Shown piece after piece: positions 1 to 8,899 of a DNA stretch of 47,353 nucleotides. The first letter of the stretch is position 1, and every line of letters starts with the position of its first letter. Source of the DNA: Verrucomicrobiota bacterium (lineage in GTDB: Bacteria > Verrucomicrobiota > Verrucomicrobiia > Verrucomicrobiales > DEV007). Made by a program: the position numbers and the translations under genes. Location of the stretch: assembly GCA_002862135.1 (NCBI GenBank), contig PKCI01000019.1, positions 1 to 47,353 on the forward strand. Reading direction: 5' to 3'. The notes beneath the pieces were generated by a model that was given only the letters and a program-made list of their open reading frames with translations, was not told the DNA's origin and ran no database searches.

Positions 1-1302
1 TCCCGCTTTCTCATCGGGGAACCCAAGGCCAAACGTGTCATCTATCTCTTCCAGGGAGGTGGCCCGTCGCAAATCGACTTGTTCGACCACAAACCGCGCC
101 TCAACCAGGAACATGGCAAAGAACTCCCTGATTCTGTGCGCAAAGGCCAGCGTCTCACCGGCATGTCCGGCAACCAGTCGAGCCTGCCGCTCGCCGGGTC
201 CCCCTACAAGTTCACCCAACACGGTCAGGGCGGAACCTGGGTGAGCGAACTGCTCCCGTATACTGCAGGCATTACCGATGACATCACGGTGATCAATTCG
301 ATGTATACCGAGGCCATCAACCACGGCCCGGGTGTCACCTTCATGCAGACCGGGTCCCAGATTGCCGGTCGTCCCAGCATTGGATCCTGGCTTTCTTACG
401 GTCTCGGCTCCACCAACGAGAACCTGCCCAACTTCGTCGTCCTCGTCACGGCTAACAAGAGTGGCCAACCCCTCGTAAGTCGGCTCTGGGGCAGCGGCTT
501 CCTTTCCGGAAAGCATGACGGTGTCCGATTCCGTCCTGACAAAGATGCCGTTCTCTACCTCAACAATCCCAACGGCCTCGACAAGAAGTCACGCCGCATG
601 ATGCTGGACCGTCTCAAGGAACTTCACCAGATCGAACTCGCCAAGACGGGAGACACCGCACTGGAAACGCGGATCGCTCAGTACGAGATGGGTTTCCGCA
701 TGCAGACTTCGATTCCCGATGTCACCGATCTTTCGAAGGAACCGGACTCCACCTTCGAACTCTACGGAGAAGAAGCCCGCAAACCAGGAACCTTCGCCGC
801 GAATTGCCTGATGGCTCGTCGCATGGCGGAACAGGGCGTCCAGTTTATCCAGCTCTACCACCAGGGATGGGATCAACACGGCAACCTCCCCGGCAAGCTT
901 CCCAAGCAGTGCCTCGAAACGGACAAAGCTTCTGCGGCTCTCGTCACGGATCTGAAACGGCGCGGCCTGCTCGATGACACGCTGGTGATCTGGGGCGGCG
1001 AATTCGGCCGAACCAACTATTGCCAGGGCAAGCTGAACGAAAAGAGTTTCGGACGCGATCATCACCCCCGCTGCTACTCTACCTGGATGGCGGGTGGTGG
1101 CATCAAGGGCGGACATACTCACGGCCGGACCGATGAGTATGGCTACAACATCGTTGACGGAGGGGTTCATGTGCATGACTTCCACGCCACGCTCCTGAAC
1201 CAGCTTGGCATCGATCACGAACAGCTGACCTTCCAGTATCAGGGGCGCCACTTCCGCCTCACTGATGTGCACGGTCACGTCGTGAAGGACATCCTTGCGT
1301 AG
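1..1302 (+). CDS. DUF1501 protein (alkaline-phosphatase-like fold), 5' truncated
   Basis: The frame is open from base 1 to the stop at 1300-1302, so the start lies upstream of the window; 433 codons are visible. The beginning contains FQGGGPSQIDLFDHKP, the DUF1501 signature region. The C-terminal part carries WGGEFGRTN, GRDHHPR, MAGGGIKGG and VHVHDFHATLLNQLGIDH, all typical of DUF1501 proteins, which share the alkaline phosphatase/sulfatase fold. These proteins are abundant in Planctomycetes and Verrucomicrobia, are normally exported by Tat, and usually lie downstream of a DUF1549/DUF1553 cytochrome-type gene; that partner and the Tat signal would be outside this window. The true substrate is not established for the family. 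The family call is firm and the function is open. Confidence 0.9.
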   Translation, partial: SRFLIGEPKAKRVIYLFQGGGPSQIDLFDHKPRLNQEHGKELPDSVRKGQRLTGMSGNQSSLPLAGSPYKFTQHGQGGTWVSELLPYTAGITDDITVINSMYTEAINHGPGVTFMQTGSQIAGRPSIGSWLSYGLGSTNENLPNFVVLVTANKSGQPLVSRLWGSGFLSGKHDGVRFRPDKDAVLYLNNPNGLDKKSRRMMLDRLKELHQIELAKTGDTALETRIAQYEMGFRMQTSIPDVTDLSKEPDSTFELYGEEARKPGTFAANCLMARRMAEQGVQFIQLYHQGWDQHGNLPGKLPKQCLETDKASAALVTDLKRRGLLDDTLVIWGGEFGRTNYCQGKLNEKSFGRDHHPRCYSTWMAGGGIKGGHTHGRTDEYGYNIVDGGVHVHDFHATLLNQLGIDHEQLTFQYQGRHFRLTDVHGHVVKDILA

Positions 1303-1347
1303 TGCTTTTGCTTTGAGCCTGACGACAACCTCGCTCAGGCTCTCCGC

Positions 1348-2136
1348 ATGTTTCGATACACGCTCGTTGCCGCGATCCTGCTCGCAGGTTCTCTTGCTCC
1401 TGCCCAGCATAAGAAGGCCCCCCCACCGGACAAAGAGATAGCCGGCCGGATCTGTAAGGGCAACGCCCTTGCCGCTACGAAGATCTGATCCAGTTAGGGC
1501 CAGCAGGGCCTCGAAACCGGCAAGCAGCGTTACATCGAGAAAACCACACTGCTCGTCGCTGCGATTTCAGAAGAACCCGTGACCGCCTGGAAACCAGTGG
1601 CGACAAGATCGGTGATCTCACTCTCCTCGACGACAAGGGCCTCTATGCTCTCGCCCGGGACGTGGGCAATGTGGTCGAGTTCACCTACCAGTTGCAAACC
1701 ACTCACGGAAAAGTCATCGGCAGCAATACCGTGAAGATCGAGTATTACCCTTCGCCACCGGAGTCTACCTTGCAGGAAGGCGTGCCCGAAGGGGATCTCC
1801 ACCCCCACATCTGGACCGAATCCAAGATCTTCCCAGGAACCGAGCGTGGATTCCTTTTTTATATTCCCAAGCAGTACGACAGCTCCGAGACTGCTTCGTT
1901 GATTGTCTTCCAGGACGGCGCTCCGCTATGCTGATCGCGAGTTAAGCGGTGGCCTTCGTGCCCCCAACGATCTCGAGAATCAGTTTGGCAACTGGCCACT
2001 CGCCAACCAGCAAATGGAATTGGCCCTCAAACACAAAAATTACGACTACCGCTACTGGTGGGGAGACGGCATCCACGGCAGCCGGCACATGGCTGTGATG
2101 CTGCCGGAAATGATCAAAAGGTTGTGGAGCGAATGA
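1348..2136 (+). pseudogene. Decayed esterase (enterochelin-esterase-like alpha/beta hydrolase), centre deleted
   Basis: A signal-peptide-like start (MFRYTLVAAILLAGSLAPAQ) at 1348 runs into a stop at 1486. Coding sense resumes in another frame from about 1575 to 1928, including PPESTLQEGVPEGDLHPHIW and PGTERGFLFYIPKQYD, the segment that precedes the hydrolase core in secreted esterases of this type. After FQDGA (about 1911-1925) the frame shifts, and the next recognisable text (from about 1957 to the stop at 2136) is the family's C-terminal end: NQFGNWPLANQQM followed by a YWWGDGIHGSRH segment. The stretch expected between them, including the G-x-S-x-G nucleophile elbow, is absent; I estimate about 150 residues lost from general family length. 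Whether the 1348 signal peptide belonged to the same gene is inferred from position only. Not functional as an esterase. Confidence 0.75.
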
Positions 2137-2137
2137 T

Positions 2138-3532
2138 TTAGTTTTTCACCTGCTTCTCGATCTTGTCGAGTAGCTCACTCATCTCCACTTTCTTTCCACG
2201 AAGTTCCTCACGGTTAACCACATTGGTGAACTGACCGGGATCATTGATCATGTCGTAGAGCTCCTCGGTACCATCCTTGTAGCGCATGTAGGCCCAGTCA
2301 GGGGCACGCAGTCCGCGACCGGAGCCATTCAGGGTCAGGGATGCCTTTTTTACCTCAGCTACCGGGTCCTTCAGAATAGGCACGACGCTGGTTCCCTGCA
2401 CCTCCTCCGGAATCCCAATTCCCACCAACTCACAGACGGTCGGGTAAATATCCACCAGTTCCGTCATCGAGAGTGAACGTCCCGGCTCGAATCCCGGAGC
2501 CGAAATAATGAGGGGTACGCGTGCGGCTTCTTCGTGGAAATTCGACTTCTGCCACATGTGGTGCTCGCCGAGATGGTAACCGTGATCACTGGTGAAGATG
2601 ACCACCGTGGAATCCCGCAGCCCGCTTGCGTCGAGTTCGGCTAGCACTTTACCAACCTGTTCATCCATGAAGGTGACCGTCGCGTAGTAGTCCGCCCACA
2701 TTTGACGGATATTGTCAGGATACTTTCCGATACCGCTGCTCTCATCGGTCATCTTGGCGATACCAAGCTTCGGTATATCATCGAGATCTCCCTCCGGCAC
2801 ATAAGGCGCAGGAATCGACTCTAACGGATACATGTCGAAGTATTTCTTTGGCGCAACACTCGGGTAATGAGGTCTCACGAAGCCGGTAGCGACAAAGAAA
2901 CGACCTTTCGAGGCTGCGCGTTGCCTTAACAATTCCACTGTTTTCACCGCTGCCTTGAAGTCCGGCTGCTCTGATCCGTCCCCGTCCGAAACCACGCTGG
3001 CAAACATGCGATAAGGCATCTTTGTCGATTGACGGTTCTCCGGAGCGCGGGTGGAGATGTTCTGGTTCAGCAATCGATAGAGCCCCTCGGTGTGTGCCTC
3101 ATCGCCCTGAGCGTTAAAATGCTCAACCCAGGTATTCTCCACGTCCTGCCCGTCAGTTCCTGCGATAATATCGCCGGGAACCCGCATGTGGAAAATCTTG
3201 CTGACCCGAGCGCTGTAGAACCCCTCGTCGATGAGATGTTTGCCCAGTGTCACTCCCTTGTCGCCGGTATACCGACTGTACATAAACGATCGCCTCGACG
3301 GGCCGCAGGAAGTTCCCTGGCAATAGGTGCGCTCGAACACAGTTCCGCGCGCCGCTAACGCGTCAAGATGCGGAGTCTGGCAGATTTCATTGCCATAACA
3401 CCCCAGCGCACTCGCCTTGAGATCATCGGAAATGAGGAACAGCACATTCTTAATCTTTCCGTCAGCAGCCTGGCCAAGAGAAAGAACCGTTCCCACAAAC
3501 AGGAAAAGGAGACTTAGAAAAACTCGTTTCAT
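2138..3532 (-). CDS. Secreted sulfatase, iduronate-2-sulfatase-like
   Basis: 464 residues. I chose the ATG at 3532 because it gives a clean signal peptide (MKRVFLSLLFLFVGTVLSLG), whereas the open frame upstream to 3616 adds a non-signal sequence. The type I sulfatase signature TSCGPSR puts the Cys to be converted to formylglycine at residue 76. The metal-binding N-terminal Asp pair is in SDDLKASALGCYGN, and the C-terminal TSDHGYHLGEHHMW block is typical of the iduronate-2-sulfatase/choline-sulfatase branch. It would hydrolyse sulfate esters on a sugar or small organic sulfate in the periplasm or outside the cell; the substrate cannot be told from sequence alone. It requires a formylglycine-generating enzyme, not seen here. 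It converges on the decayed esterase, whose stop is one base away, and is paralogous to the gene at 20623. Confidence 0.93.
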   Translation of the reverse strand: MKRVFLSLLFLFVGTVLSLGQAADGKIKNVLFLISDDLKASALGCYGNEICQTPHLDALAARGTVFERTYCQGTSCGPSRRSFMYSRYTGDKGVTLGKHLIDEGFYSARVSKIFHMRVPGDIIAGTDGQDVENTWVEHFNAQGDEAHTEGLYRLLNQNISTRAPENRQSTKMPYRMFASVVSDGDGSEQPDFKAAVKTVELLRQRAASKGRFFVATGFVRPHYPSVAPKKYFDMYPLESIPAPYVPEGDLDDIPKLGIAKMTDESSGIGKYPDNIRQMWADYYATVTFMDEQVGKVLAELDASGLRDSTVVIFTSDHGYHLGEHHMWQKSNFHEEAARVPLIISAPGFEPGRSLSMTELVDIYPTVCELVGIGIPEEVQGTSVVPILKDPVAEVKKASLTLNGSGRGLRAPDWAYMRYKDGTEELYDMINDPGQFTNVVNREELRGKKVEMSELLDKIEKQVKN

Positions 3533-3840
3533 GGCAAATAGGCTAGCCCACCATATCGCCTTCCAACAAGACGACATCGCGCCAAGGGCCCTCTCTGCCT
3601 CTGATGATGAGAGCAAATTTCAAACGGCCGAATCTGTTCGAGGGACATCGACCCGGGATCAAAGACCTGAAAAGGCCCGCCTTCCAATTTGCTTTCACTC
3701 TTCTCAGCTCTAGGGAAAAAAGCCTGCGACAATTCAGCGCTTGAAAGGGCTTCAACGGCGGCCATTTTATGGCCGCCTGTTGGTCGATGTCTGAGAATCG
3801 GCTGAAAGCAGGCCCTTCGGATTCGCATCGCTCCTCAACC
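3533..3840. other. Divergent intergenic region between sulfatase and glycosyltransferase
   Basis: 308 bases between the starts of two divergent genes, so promoters for both should lie here. No convincing coding frame is seen: open frames on both strands here are short and overlap each other or the flanking genes. The one clear structure is the hairpin at 3753-3782. No certain -35/-10 boxes could be assigned by eye. Confidence 0.6.
3753..3782. repeat. Strong inverted repeat (hairpin) upstream of the glycosyltransferase
   Basis: CAAC-GGCGGCCA, loop TTTTA, TGGCCGCC, bulged T, GTTG: 12 base pairs with one bulged base. No T-run follows on either strand, so it does not look like an intrinsic terminator. 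It lies 58 bases before the chosen start of the glycosyltransferase and could be an operator or a leader-RNA structure; the role is inferred only from position. Confidence 0.6.
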
Positions 3841-5088
3841 ATGGACTGGCTGCTTTGGCTCATCTGGATCATTTGGATGACAGGGACACTGCTGTCCATG
3901 GGAAATACCCTGCTCTACGGACGTTTTCGCGACCGTCAGGACCGGCGTTGGCGCTCACTGGAACTCGAGGTTGATGAGCAAAAGGTCTGCTGGATTGTCG
4001 CCATGAAAGGTTACGACGAAAACCTGACGGAACCATTTTTCGAATCACTTGTCTCGCAGTCTTATTCCAACTACCGCCTCATCTTTACTTTCGAAAGTGA
4101 TGAGGACTCCGGCTACGTCTGGATGAGAAAGCATCTCAAGCTTCCCCAAGGAGAACAATCCTGGAAGCCTTCAAACAATCCGGGGCTCGTGGACGTCACT
4201 CTTGTGGTGGCAGGTCCATCAAGCGACCGCGGGCAAAAGGTGCACAACCAGCTCGCTGCGATGCAACGGCTCAACGACGATGACGCAGTCGTCGCTTTCG
4301 CAGATGCTGATATCCTCTGCCCACCGGATACTCTCACCGGCCTCGTCGCCCCGATCAACCTGAGGCACTTCGAGGTCATGACGACATTTCGCTGGCTCAT
4401 TCCGACCGACTCGCACCCAGCCACTCTTTTCGGCAGCGTCATCAACGCTTCCAGTGCCACGATGGGAGGCCATGTCTTTCTTAACACAGTCTGGGGTGGC
4501 ATGATGGCAATCCAGCGATCGGCCTTCGATGAACTGAAAGTCATCGACGAATTCGACAGGGTGCTGAGCGACGACCTCAAGCTCAACAGCCTGGTTAGGC
4601 GTTCGGGTCGCAGGATTGGATTTGTTCGTTCTCTGATTGTTCCAAGTCCGGTTTCCTTCACCTGGAGGGGCCTTTTCGAATTCGGGCGTCGTCAGTATTT
4701 CATGGTAAAGTTTTACTCTATCAAACTTTACCTCAGCGCCTACGAAGTGACCGGCTTTTATCTGGTCGGCTTCATCAGCTCAATTCTTGCGATCACGTGT
4801 CACGGCAACCTGCTTGCCTCGATTCCTCTCGGCACTGTGATCGCAGCGGACCAAGTCAGGGCCTTCTGCCGGCGCAAGATCTACACGCATCAATTTCGCA
4901 ACTCTCCGGAAACCATTCGGGCGCTCGACAAGACCATCTGGATTGAGCACCTCGCCACTGCCCTCTGGATGGGCATGCACCTGATCTTTGTGCTTGGCGC
5001 GCTGTTCAAAAATGAAATCACCTGGGCCGGAATCCGTTATCGGGTCAAGGCGGGCGGCGACACGACAGTGATCTCCCGCAACGGTTGA
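3841..5088 (+). CDS. Membrane glycosyltransferase, GT2 family (ceramide glucosyltransferase-like)
   Basis: 415 residues from the ATG at 3841; an earlier in-frame ATG at 3769 lies inside a hairpin and adds a non-membrane leader, so I prefer 3841. There is an N-terminal membrane helix (residues 2-25), then a GT-A domain: DAD nucleotide-sugar/metal motif at 155-157, SDDLKL at 243-248 as the probable catalytic acid region, and RRQYF at 283-287 in the place of the (Q/R)xxRW motif of processive and lipid glycosyltransferases. Hydrophobic segments follow at about 300-345 and 375-400, and the tail ITWAGIRYR is common in membrane GT2 enzymes. It probably transfers a sugar from a nucleotide donor to a lipid at the cytoplasmic membrane. 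Its stop overlaps or closely precedes the sulfotransferase gene, suggesting a shared pathway. The exact acceptor is unknown. Confidence 0.85.
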   Translation: MDWLLWLIWIIWMTGTLLSMGNTLLYGRFRDRQDRRWRSLELEVDEQKVCWIVAMKGYDENLTEPFFESLVSQSYSNYRLIFTFESDEDSGYVWMRKHLKLPQGEQSWKPSNNPGLVDVTLVVAGPSSDRGQKVHNQLAAMQRLNDDDAVVAFADADILCPPDTLTGLVAPINLRHFEVMTTFRWLIPTDSHPATLFGSVINASSATMGGHVFLNTVWGGMMAIQRSAFDELKVIDEFDRVLSDDLKLNSLVRRSGRRIGFVRSLIVPSPVSFTWRGLFEFGRRQYFMVKFYSIKLYLSAYEVTGFYLVGFISSILAITCHGNLLASIPLGTVIAADQVRAFCRRKIYTHQFRNSPETIRALDKTIWIEHLATALWMGMHLIFVLGALFKNEITWAGIRYRVKAGGDTTVISRNG

Positions 5089-5120
5089 CGAAAGGGGTCT
5101 CCCAGTCGACTCTCCCACGC

Positions 5121-6281
5121 ATGCTCGCCTCTGAATGTCTTAAAGAAGCTTCCAACCAGCCCGCTCCTCCCCTGCACCCGCTTGGAGGCTGCGATCTTGA
5201 GACTTTTCACCGGCACTGTGAGGAGAACGCCCCCTTCAGTGAGCGCACCAGAAAGATGCGGGCCGCCTGCCGCGCCGGCATCATGGTTCGGCGCCCCTTC
5301 ACCGCCTACGAACAAATGCGTTGGGGCAAGCAGATTGAGGAACGCAGGCTCTCAAAGGATCCCGTCTTCATTCTCGGGCACTGGCGCAGCGGGACAACTC
5401 ACTTGCACAACCTCCTCAGCCGGGATCCTCAATTTGGATGGCTCAGTTTTTACCAAGCCAATATGCCGCTGAACATGCTCGGCAGGAAAGTGGCCATCGG
5501 CCGCTTTGTCATGAAGCAAAGCATGCCGAAGACGCGCGGTTTCGACAACGTCTCCATCGGGCTCGATACTCCGCAGGAGGATGATCTTGCGATGGCAAAC
5601 TTGAATCCGATTTCGGAGTTCAAAACCTACTACTTTCCCCGTGAAGCAAAACGCCACTTCAGCGAATCGGTCTTTTTCGAAGGCATTTCTTCGGAAGCCA
5701 AACAAGAGTTCACCAAAGCCTACCTCAAGCTTCTCAAGAAACTCGATTACGTGCATGGAGGCAAACGGCTCCTCATGAAAAACCCGGCTTCAACCGGTCG
5801 CATTCCCTTCCTGCTGGAGCACTTCCCCAACGCGAAGTTCGTTCATATCATTCGTAATCCGTTTAAGGTCTTCAGCTCCTCGGCCCGCCGCTACGTCGGA
5901 GCCATCCCTCCGTTTTCCTGGCAGGACTTCGATGACTTCGACATCGACGATCACGTGCTCGAATTCTATGAGCGACTCATGTCTGCCTACCTCAAGGATC
6001 GTGAACTGATTCCGAAAGAGAACCTGATCGAGACGCGGTTCGAGGATCTCACCCAGAATCCCATCGGAGAGCTCACCAAGATCTACGACCAATTCGAACT
6101 ACCTGATAAAGTCGCCGGCCTCGAAAAAGTCTCCGATTACGTCGAAGCCAACAAGGGCTACAAGAAGAACACTCACCGGATCACAGAAGCCCAGGTATCC
6201 GCGATTACGAATCGCTGGGCTTTCGCATTCAATGAGTGGGATTACCCCGCTGGACCGCAGGGTATCGAGGTTATCAAGTAA
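5121..6281 (+). CDS. Sulfotransferase family protein (PAPS-dependent)
   Basis: 386 residues from the ATG at 5121; a TTG at 5085 overlapping the glycosyltransferase stop is an alternative start adding 12 residues. The 5'-phosphosulfate-binding loop is FILGHWRSGTTHLHNLL (residues 83-99), and the 3'-phosphate-binding region is in KFVHIIRNPFKVFSSS, with the expected Arg and Ser. The spacing fits the Sulfotransfer_3-like group, which moves sulfate from PAPS to hydroxyls of lipids or glycans. There is no signal peptide, so it acts in the cytoplasm. Tight coupling with the upstream membrane GT2 enzyme suggests that the two build a sulfated glycolipid or glycan (inference). It converges with the sulfatase at 7711, with an 8-base gap between stops. 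PAPS synthesis genes are not in the window. Confidence 0.88.
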   Translation: MLASECLKEASNQPAPPLHPLGGCDLETFHRHCEENAPFSERTRKMRAACRAGIMVRRPFTAYEQMRWGKQIEERRLSKDPVFILGHWRSGTTHLHNLLSRDPQFGWLSFYQANMPLNMLGRKVAIGRFVMKQSMPKTRGFDNVSIGLDTPQEDDLAMANLNPISEFKTYYFPREAKRHFSESVFFEGISSEAKQEFTKAYLKLLKKLDYVHGGKRLLMKNPASTGRIPFLLEHFPNAKFVHIIRNPFKVFSSSARRYVGAIPPFSWQDFDDFDIDDHVLEFYERLMSAYLKDRELIPKENLIETRFEDLTQNPIGELTKIYDQFELPDKVAGLEKVSDYVEANKGYKKNTHRITEAQVSAITNRWAFAFNEWDYPAGPQGIEVIK

Positions 6282-6289
6282 AAGAGGAA

Positions 6290-7711
6290 TTAACCCTCCT
6301 TCTCCCACGCAACTCGGGCATTTTCGGCGATTTCAGCGTCCAGTTCGGCCATCCGCTTCTGAAGCGCTTCGACCACTTCCGGATTGGCGGAAGCAAGGTT
6401 GGCCTCTTCACCGATGTCGGCACTGAGATCGAAGAGCATGTATTCCGCGGCTGGTTCCGCTTTCCCCTTTGCTTTTCCTTTCTGACCACGTCCCTTCTTC
6501 ACCAACAGCTTCCACTTGCCCTGGCGAAGCCCCTCAATATTACCACGGGAAGAGTAGTAAATGAATTCGTTGCGCGGGCTCTCAGCGCCCTCAGTGAGAA
6601 GCACAGAAATATCCACACCGTCAATCTCCCGGTCAGCCGGCAGTGGTGTATCCGTCAGGGCCGCAATAGTGGGAAGCAGGTCAATTGTTCCTGCTAGTTC
6701 ATCGCATTCGGTCCCCGCGGGGATGCGTCCCGGTCCCCACATCACGCATGGTACACGCTGGCCACCTTCGAAGGTCGTCCCCTTTCCTTCGCGAAGCGGT
6801 CCTGCTGATCCACCATGGTTCAGGAAACGCAGCCACGGCCCGTTGTCCGTCGTGTAGATCACGTAGGTGTTTTCCGAAAGGCCCAGCTCGCGAATTCGGT
6901 CGATAAGCCGTCCGACTTCTGCATCAATGTGTTCAATGGTATTAGTGTAGGCGTTCTGCGGATCCGGATCGTAAACATCGTCCGGAACATAGAGAGGAAT
7001 GTGGGGCATCGAGTGCGGCAGGTAGACGAAGAACGGGCTCTCCTTGTTTTCCTCGATAAATTCAATCGCCTTATCGGTGAAGCGGCGGGTCACAGTGCGC
7101 TGGTCGACAGGAAGTTCGACAATCTTCTCGTTCTCCATCAGGGGCGTGTTCCAGAGAGTCAATGTACTCTCCTGGTCTTTCCAAAGCTCGTCCGACGAAA
7201 CCCTTGGCTTCCCCTTGTTGTCGGGATGGTTCATGTCGTTGCTATAGGGAATTCCCCAGTAGGTATCGAACCCGTGCTGTTGCGGCAGCGTCTCGGGGTG
7301 ATGCCCTAGGTGCCACTTACCGAAGCAGGCCGTCGCATAACCCTGACCGCTGAGGTGATCCGCGATGGTATGCTCCTCCGCATTGAGCCCCTTGGTCGAG
7401 GCCGGAAACAACACGCCCTGGTGCATTCCAATCCGCTTCGGATAACACCCGGTCAAGAGGGCTGCCCGCGAGGGCGTGCAGACCGGTGAAGCCACCATAA
7501 AGTTCGTGAACTTGCGTCCCTCTTCCGCCATGCGATCGATGTGGGGTGTTTTAATCTTGGTGGACCCAAAACAACTGAGGTCGCCGTAGCCCTGATCATC
7601 GGTAAAAATGATGACAAAGTTCGGCTTGGATTCGGCGGCAATGGCAACGCTGCCGACAAAAGCGGATGCTGCAGCAATCAGAAACAAGAGGATTCGAATC
7701 ATAGGCAGCAT
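6290..7711 (-). CDS. Secreted arylsulfatase-type sulfatase
   Basis: 473 residues. The ATG at 7711 is preceded by GGGAG four bases away, a usable ribosome binding site, so it is preferred over the internal ATG at 7702. A signal peptide covers about residues 1-26. PNFVIIFTDDQGYGDLSCFG gives the N-terminal metal-binding Asp pair; SPVCTPSRAALLTG puts the formylglycine Cys at residue 78. GKWHLGHHPE and TTDNGPWL are further active-site blocks of arylsulfatase A/B-type enzymes. It is likely a periplasmic or secreted hydrolase of sulfated sugars; substrate unknown. A lysine/glycine-rich insert (KKGRGQKGKAKGKAEPAAE) sits near the C-terminus, just before the Asp-rich closing region. It belongs to the same broad group as the genes at 13506 and 18876. 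Confidence 0.94.
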   Translation of the reverse strand: MLPMIRILLFLIAAASAFVGSVAIAAESKPNFVIIFTDDQGYGDLSCFGSTKIKTPHIDRMAEEGRKFTNFMVASPVCTPSRAALLTGCYPKRIGMHQGVLFPASTKGLNAEEHTIADHLSGQGYATACFGKWHLGHHPETLPQQHGFDTYWGIPYSNDMNHPDNKGKPRVSSDELWKDQESTLTLWNTPLMENEKIVELPVDQRTVTRRFTDKAIEFIEENKESPFFVYLPHSMPHIPLYVPDDVYDPDPQNAYTNTIEHIDAEVGRLIDRIRELGLSENTYVIYTTDNGPWLRFLNHGGSAGPLREGKGTTFEGGQRVPCVMWGPGRIPAGTECDELAGTIDLLPTIAALTDTPLPADREIDGVDISVLLTEGAESPRNEFIYYSSRGNIEGLRQGKWKLLVKKGRGQKGKAKGKAEPAAEYMLFDLSADIGEEANLASANPEVVEALQKRMAELDAEIAENARVAWEKEG

Positions 7712-7822
7712 TCAACTCCCATCCTGCCTCACGAACAAGAGAAATTGAGGCACCGGGGATGGTGCATTCGCGGAGCAAATTCCTGTGGTAAAGCGAGAAT
7801 GATGTCGCGGCAGGCGGCCCGG

Positions 7823-8554
7823 CTACCTCTTCTGAGGTTCCGGCTTCTTCTCGACTCTTTTCTCAACAAGACCGTCGATCCGGGCATTCCCCATCTCGAC
7901 GTTCAAGCCCGCCCCGAGACAGGTTCCGACCACTGCCACCGGCTGTCCCACGCTGAGGAGCGGACGACGATCGTTGCGACTGATCAACTGACCATGTGCA
8001 GGAAGAACATCCACGTGAAAATCAGGTCCCGCCATCAACTGGCAGTGAACCCGGGCATCGCTACCTTCTGCACGAAGAAACATTTCAATGGAAGAGGACC
8101 CAGTCTCGAAGGCAGAGATCAATCCGATCACTTTGAGGTAGCGATCACGATATTTCTTCTCGGCCGCTGCCTTGTCAGCACGAAACTCGGCGACAAGATC
8201 AGTCGCACTAATCTCGATCGGTTTGAGCATGGCGGTGAGGTTGTCTTCTTTAACCTTTACCCCTACGGCCGAGCGGAGTTCTTCGTTCGTCTTTTTCAGC
8301 ATGTAGACTTCTTCGCGAAGCTGATCCACTTCGATCCGCAAAGCGTCCACTGTCTTGGTGGTTTCGAGGTAAGACTCCTTCAACTCCGTGATCTGGGAGG
8401 GCAGATTGGAGACGGAATCGGGAACCTTGATGTCCTTCACCTTGTTGAAAAGATCGCCGAGAGAATTACCCTCCTCACCGGTGTCGTCGGCATGCATCAA
8501 TGCCACACTTCCAACGGCGGCCAGGGCTACGAAAAATCGGATGACTTTCTCCAT
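7823..8554 (-). CDS. Secreted coiled-coil protein with tRNA_anti-like (OB-fold) domain
   Basis: 243 residues from the ATG at 8554, which begins a signal peptide (MEKVIRFFVALAAVGSVALM); an ATG six codons earlier is possible. Residues about 50-95 form a heptad-type coiled coil (ETTKTVDALRIEVDQLREEV and following). The second half, with LVAEFRADKAAAEKKYRDRY followed by LKVIGLISAFE, resembles the tRNA_anti-like family, a periplasmic OB-fold whose name does not imply tRNA binding. The end is basic and proline-rich (KRVEKKPEPQKR). It lies downstream of the small gene at 8857 on the same strand with a 51-base gap, so the two may be co-transcribed. The OB-fold assignment is from pattern memory, and the function is unknown. 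Confidence 0.7.
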   Translation of the reverse strand: MEKVIRFFVALAAVGSVALMHADDTGEEGNSLGDLFNKVKDIKVPDSVSNLPSQITELKESYLETTKTVDALRIEVDQLREEVYMLKKTNEELRSAVGVKVKEDNLTAMLKPIEISATDLVAEFRADKAAAEKKYRDRYLKVIGLISAFETGSSSIEMFLRAEGSDARVHCQLMAGPDFHVDVLPAHGQLISRNDRRPLLSVGQPVAVVGTCLGAGLNVEMGNARIDGLVEKRVEKKPEPQKR

Positions 8555-8605
8555 TTTGGTAGTGTGCGTCACCAGACGGCTGAGCTAAAGTATTTTCTAT
8601 CGGAA

Positions 8606-8857
8606 TCACGCGCCCCGAAGATCCTTGGAAGCTTTAGCCACTGCTGCCGCCAAGGGATTGATTGAGGGCGCCGGGGGTTGCTTCGGGTCTCCCAGTTTCT
8701 GAGTGGTGGCTCCTGATTCGGTCTTCTTCTCGGCTGGTTCGACGAGTTCCTCGAGCACCACAACGCGAGCTTTCACCTTCAGTCCGATTACGACAGCGTC
8801 GCCCGCAGATAAGAGGCGAGGCTCGTTCCCAATCTCCCCATTCGAGTCTAGCCCCAT
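8606..8857 (-). CDS. Small hypothetical protein
   Basis: 83 residues. The ATG at 8857 is the first start after an in-frame stop at 8864-8866. There is a short beta-rich part (LLSAGDAVVIGLKVKARVVV) followed by an acidic and proline-rich linker and an Ala/Lys-rich helical end. No signal peptide, membrane segment or recognised domain. It precedes the OB-fold protein on the same strand. Codon endings are GC-rich as in neighbouring genes, which favours a real gene, but it is short and overlapping frames are also open, so it could be a truncated remnant. Confidence 0.42.
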   Translation of the reverse strand: MGLDSNGEIGNEPRLLSAGDAVVIGLKVKARVVVLEELVEPAEKKTESGATTQKLGDPKQPPAPSINPLAAAVAKASKDLRGA

Positions 8858-8899
8858 TTTTGGTCATTCGCAGCCGTTCTTCCGTCTATCATCCAATAT

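Noticed and set aside
589-1410. A 273-codon minus-strand open frame
   Set aside because: Antisense shadow of the DUF1501 gene, whose motifs are unmistakable.
7541-8665. A 374-codon plus-strand open frame
   Set aside because: It runs antisense to the sulfatase start and the OB-fold protein and reads as low-quality protein with no domain.
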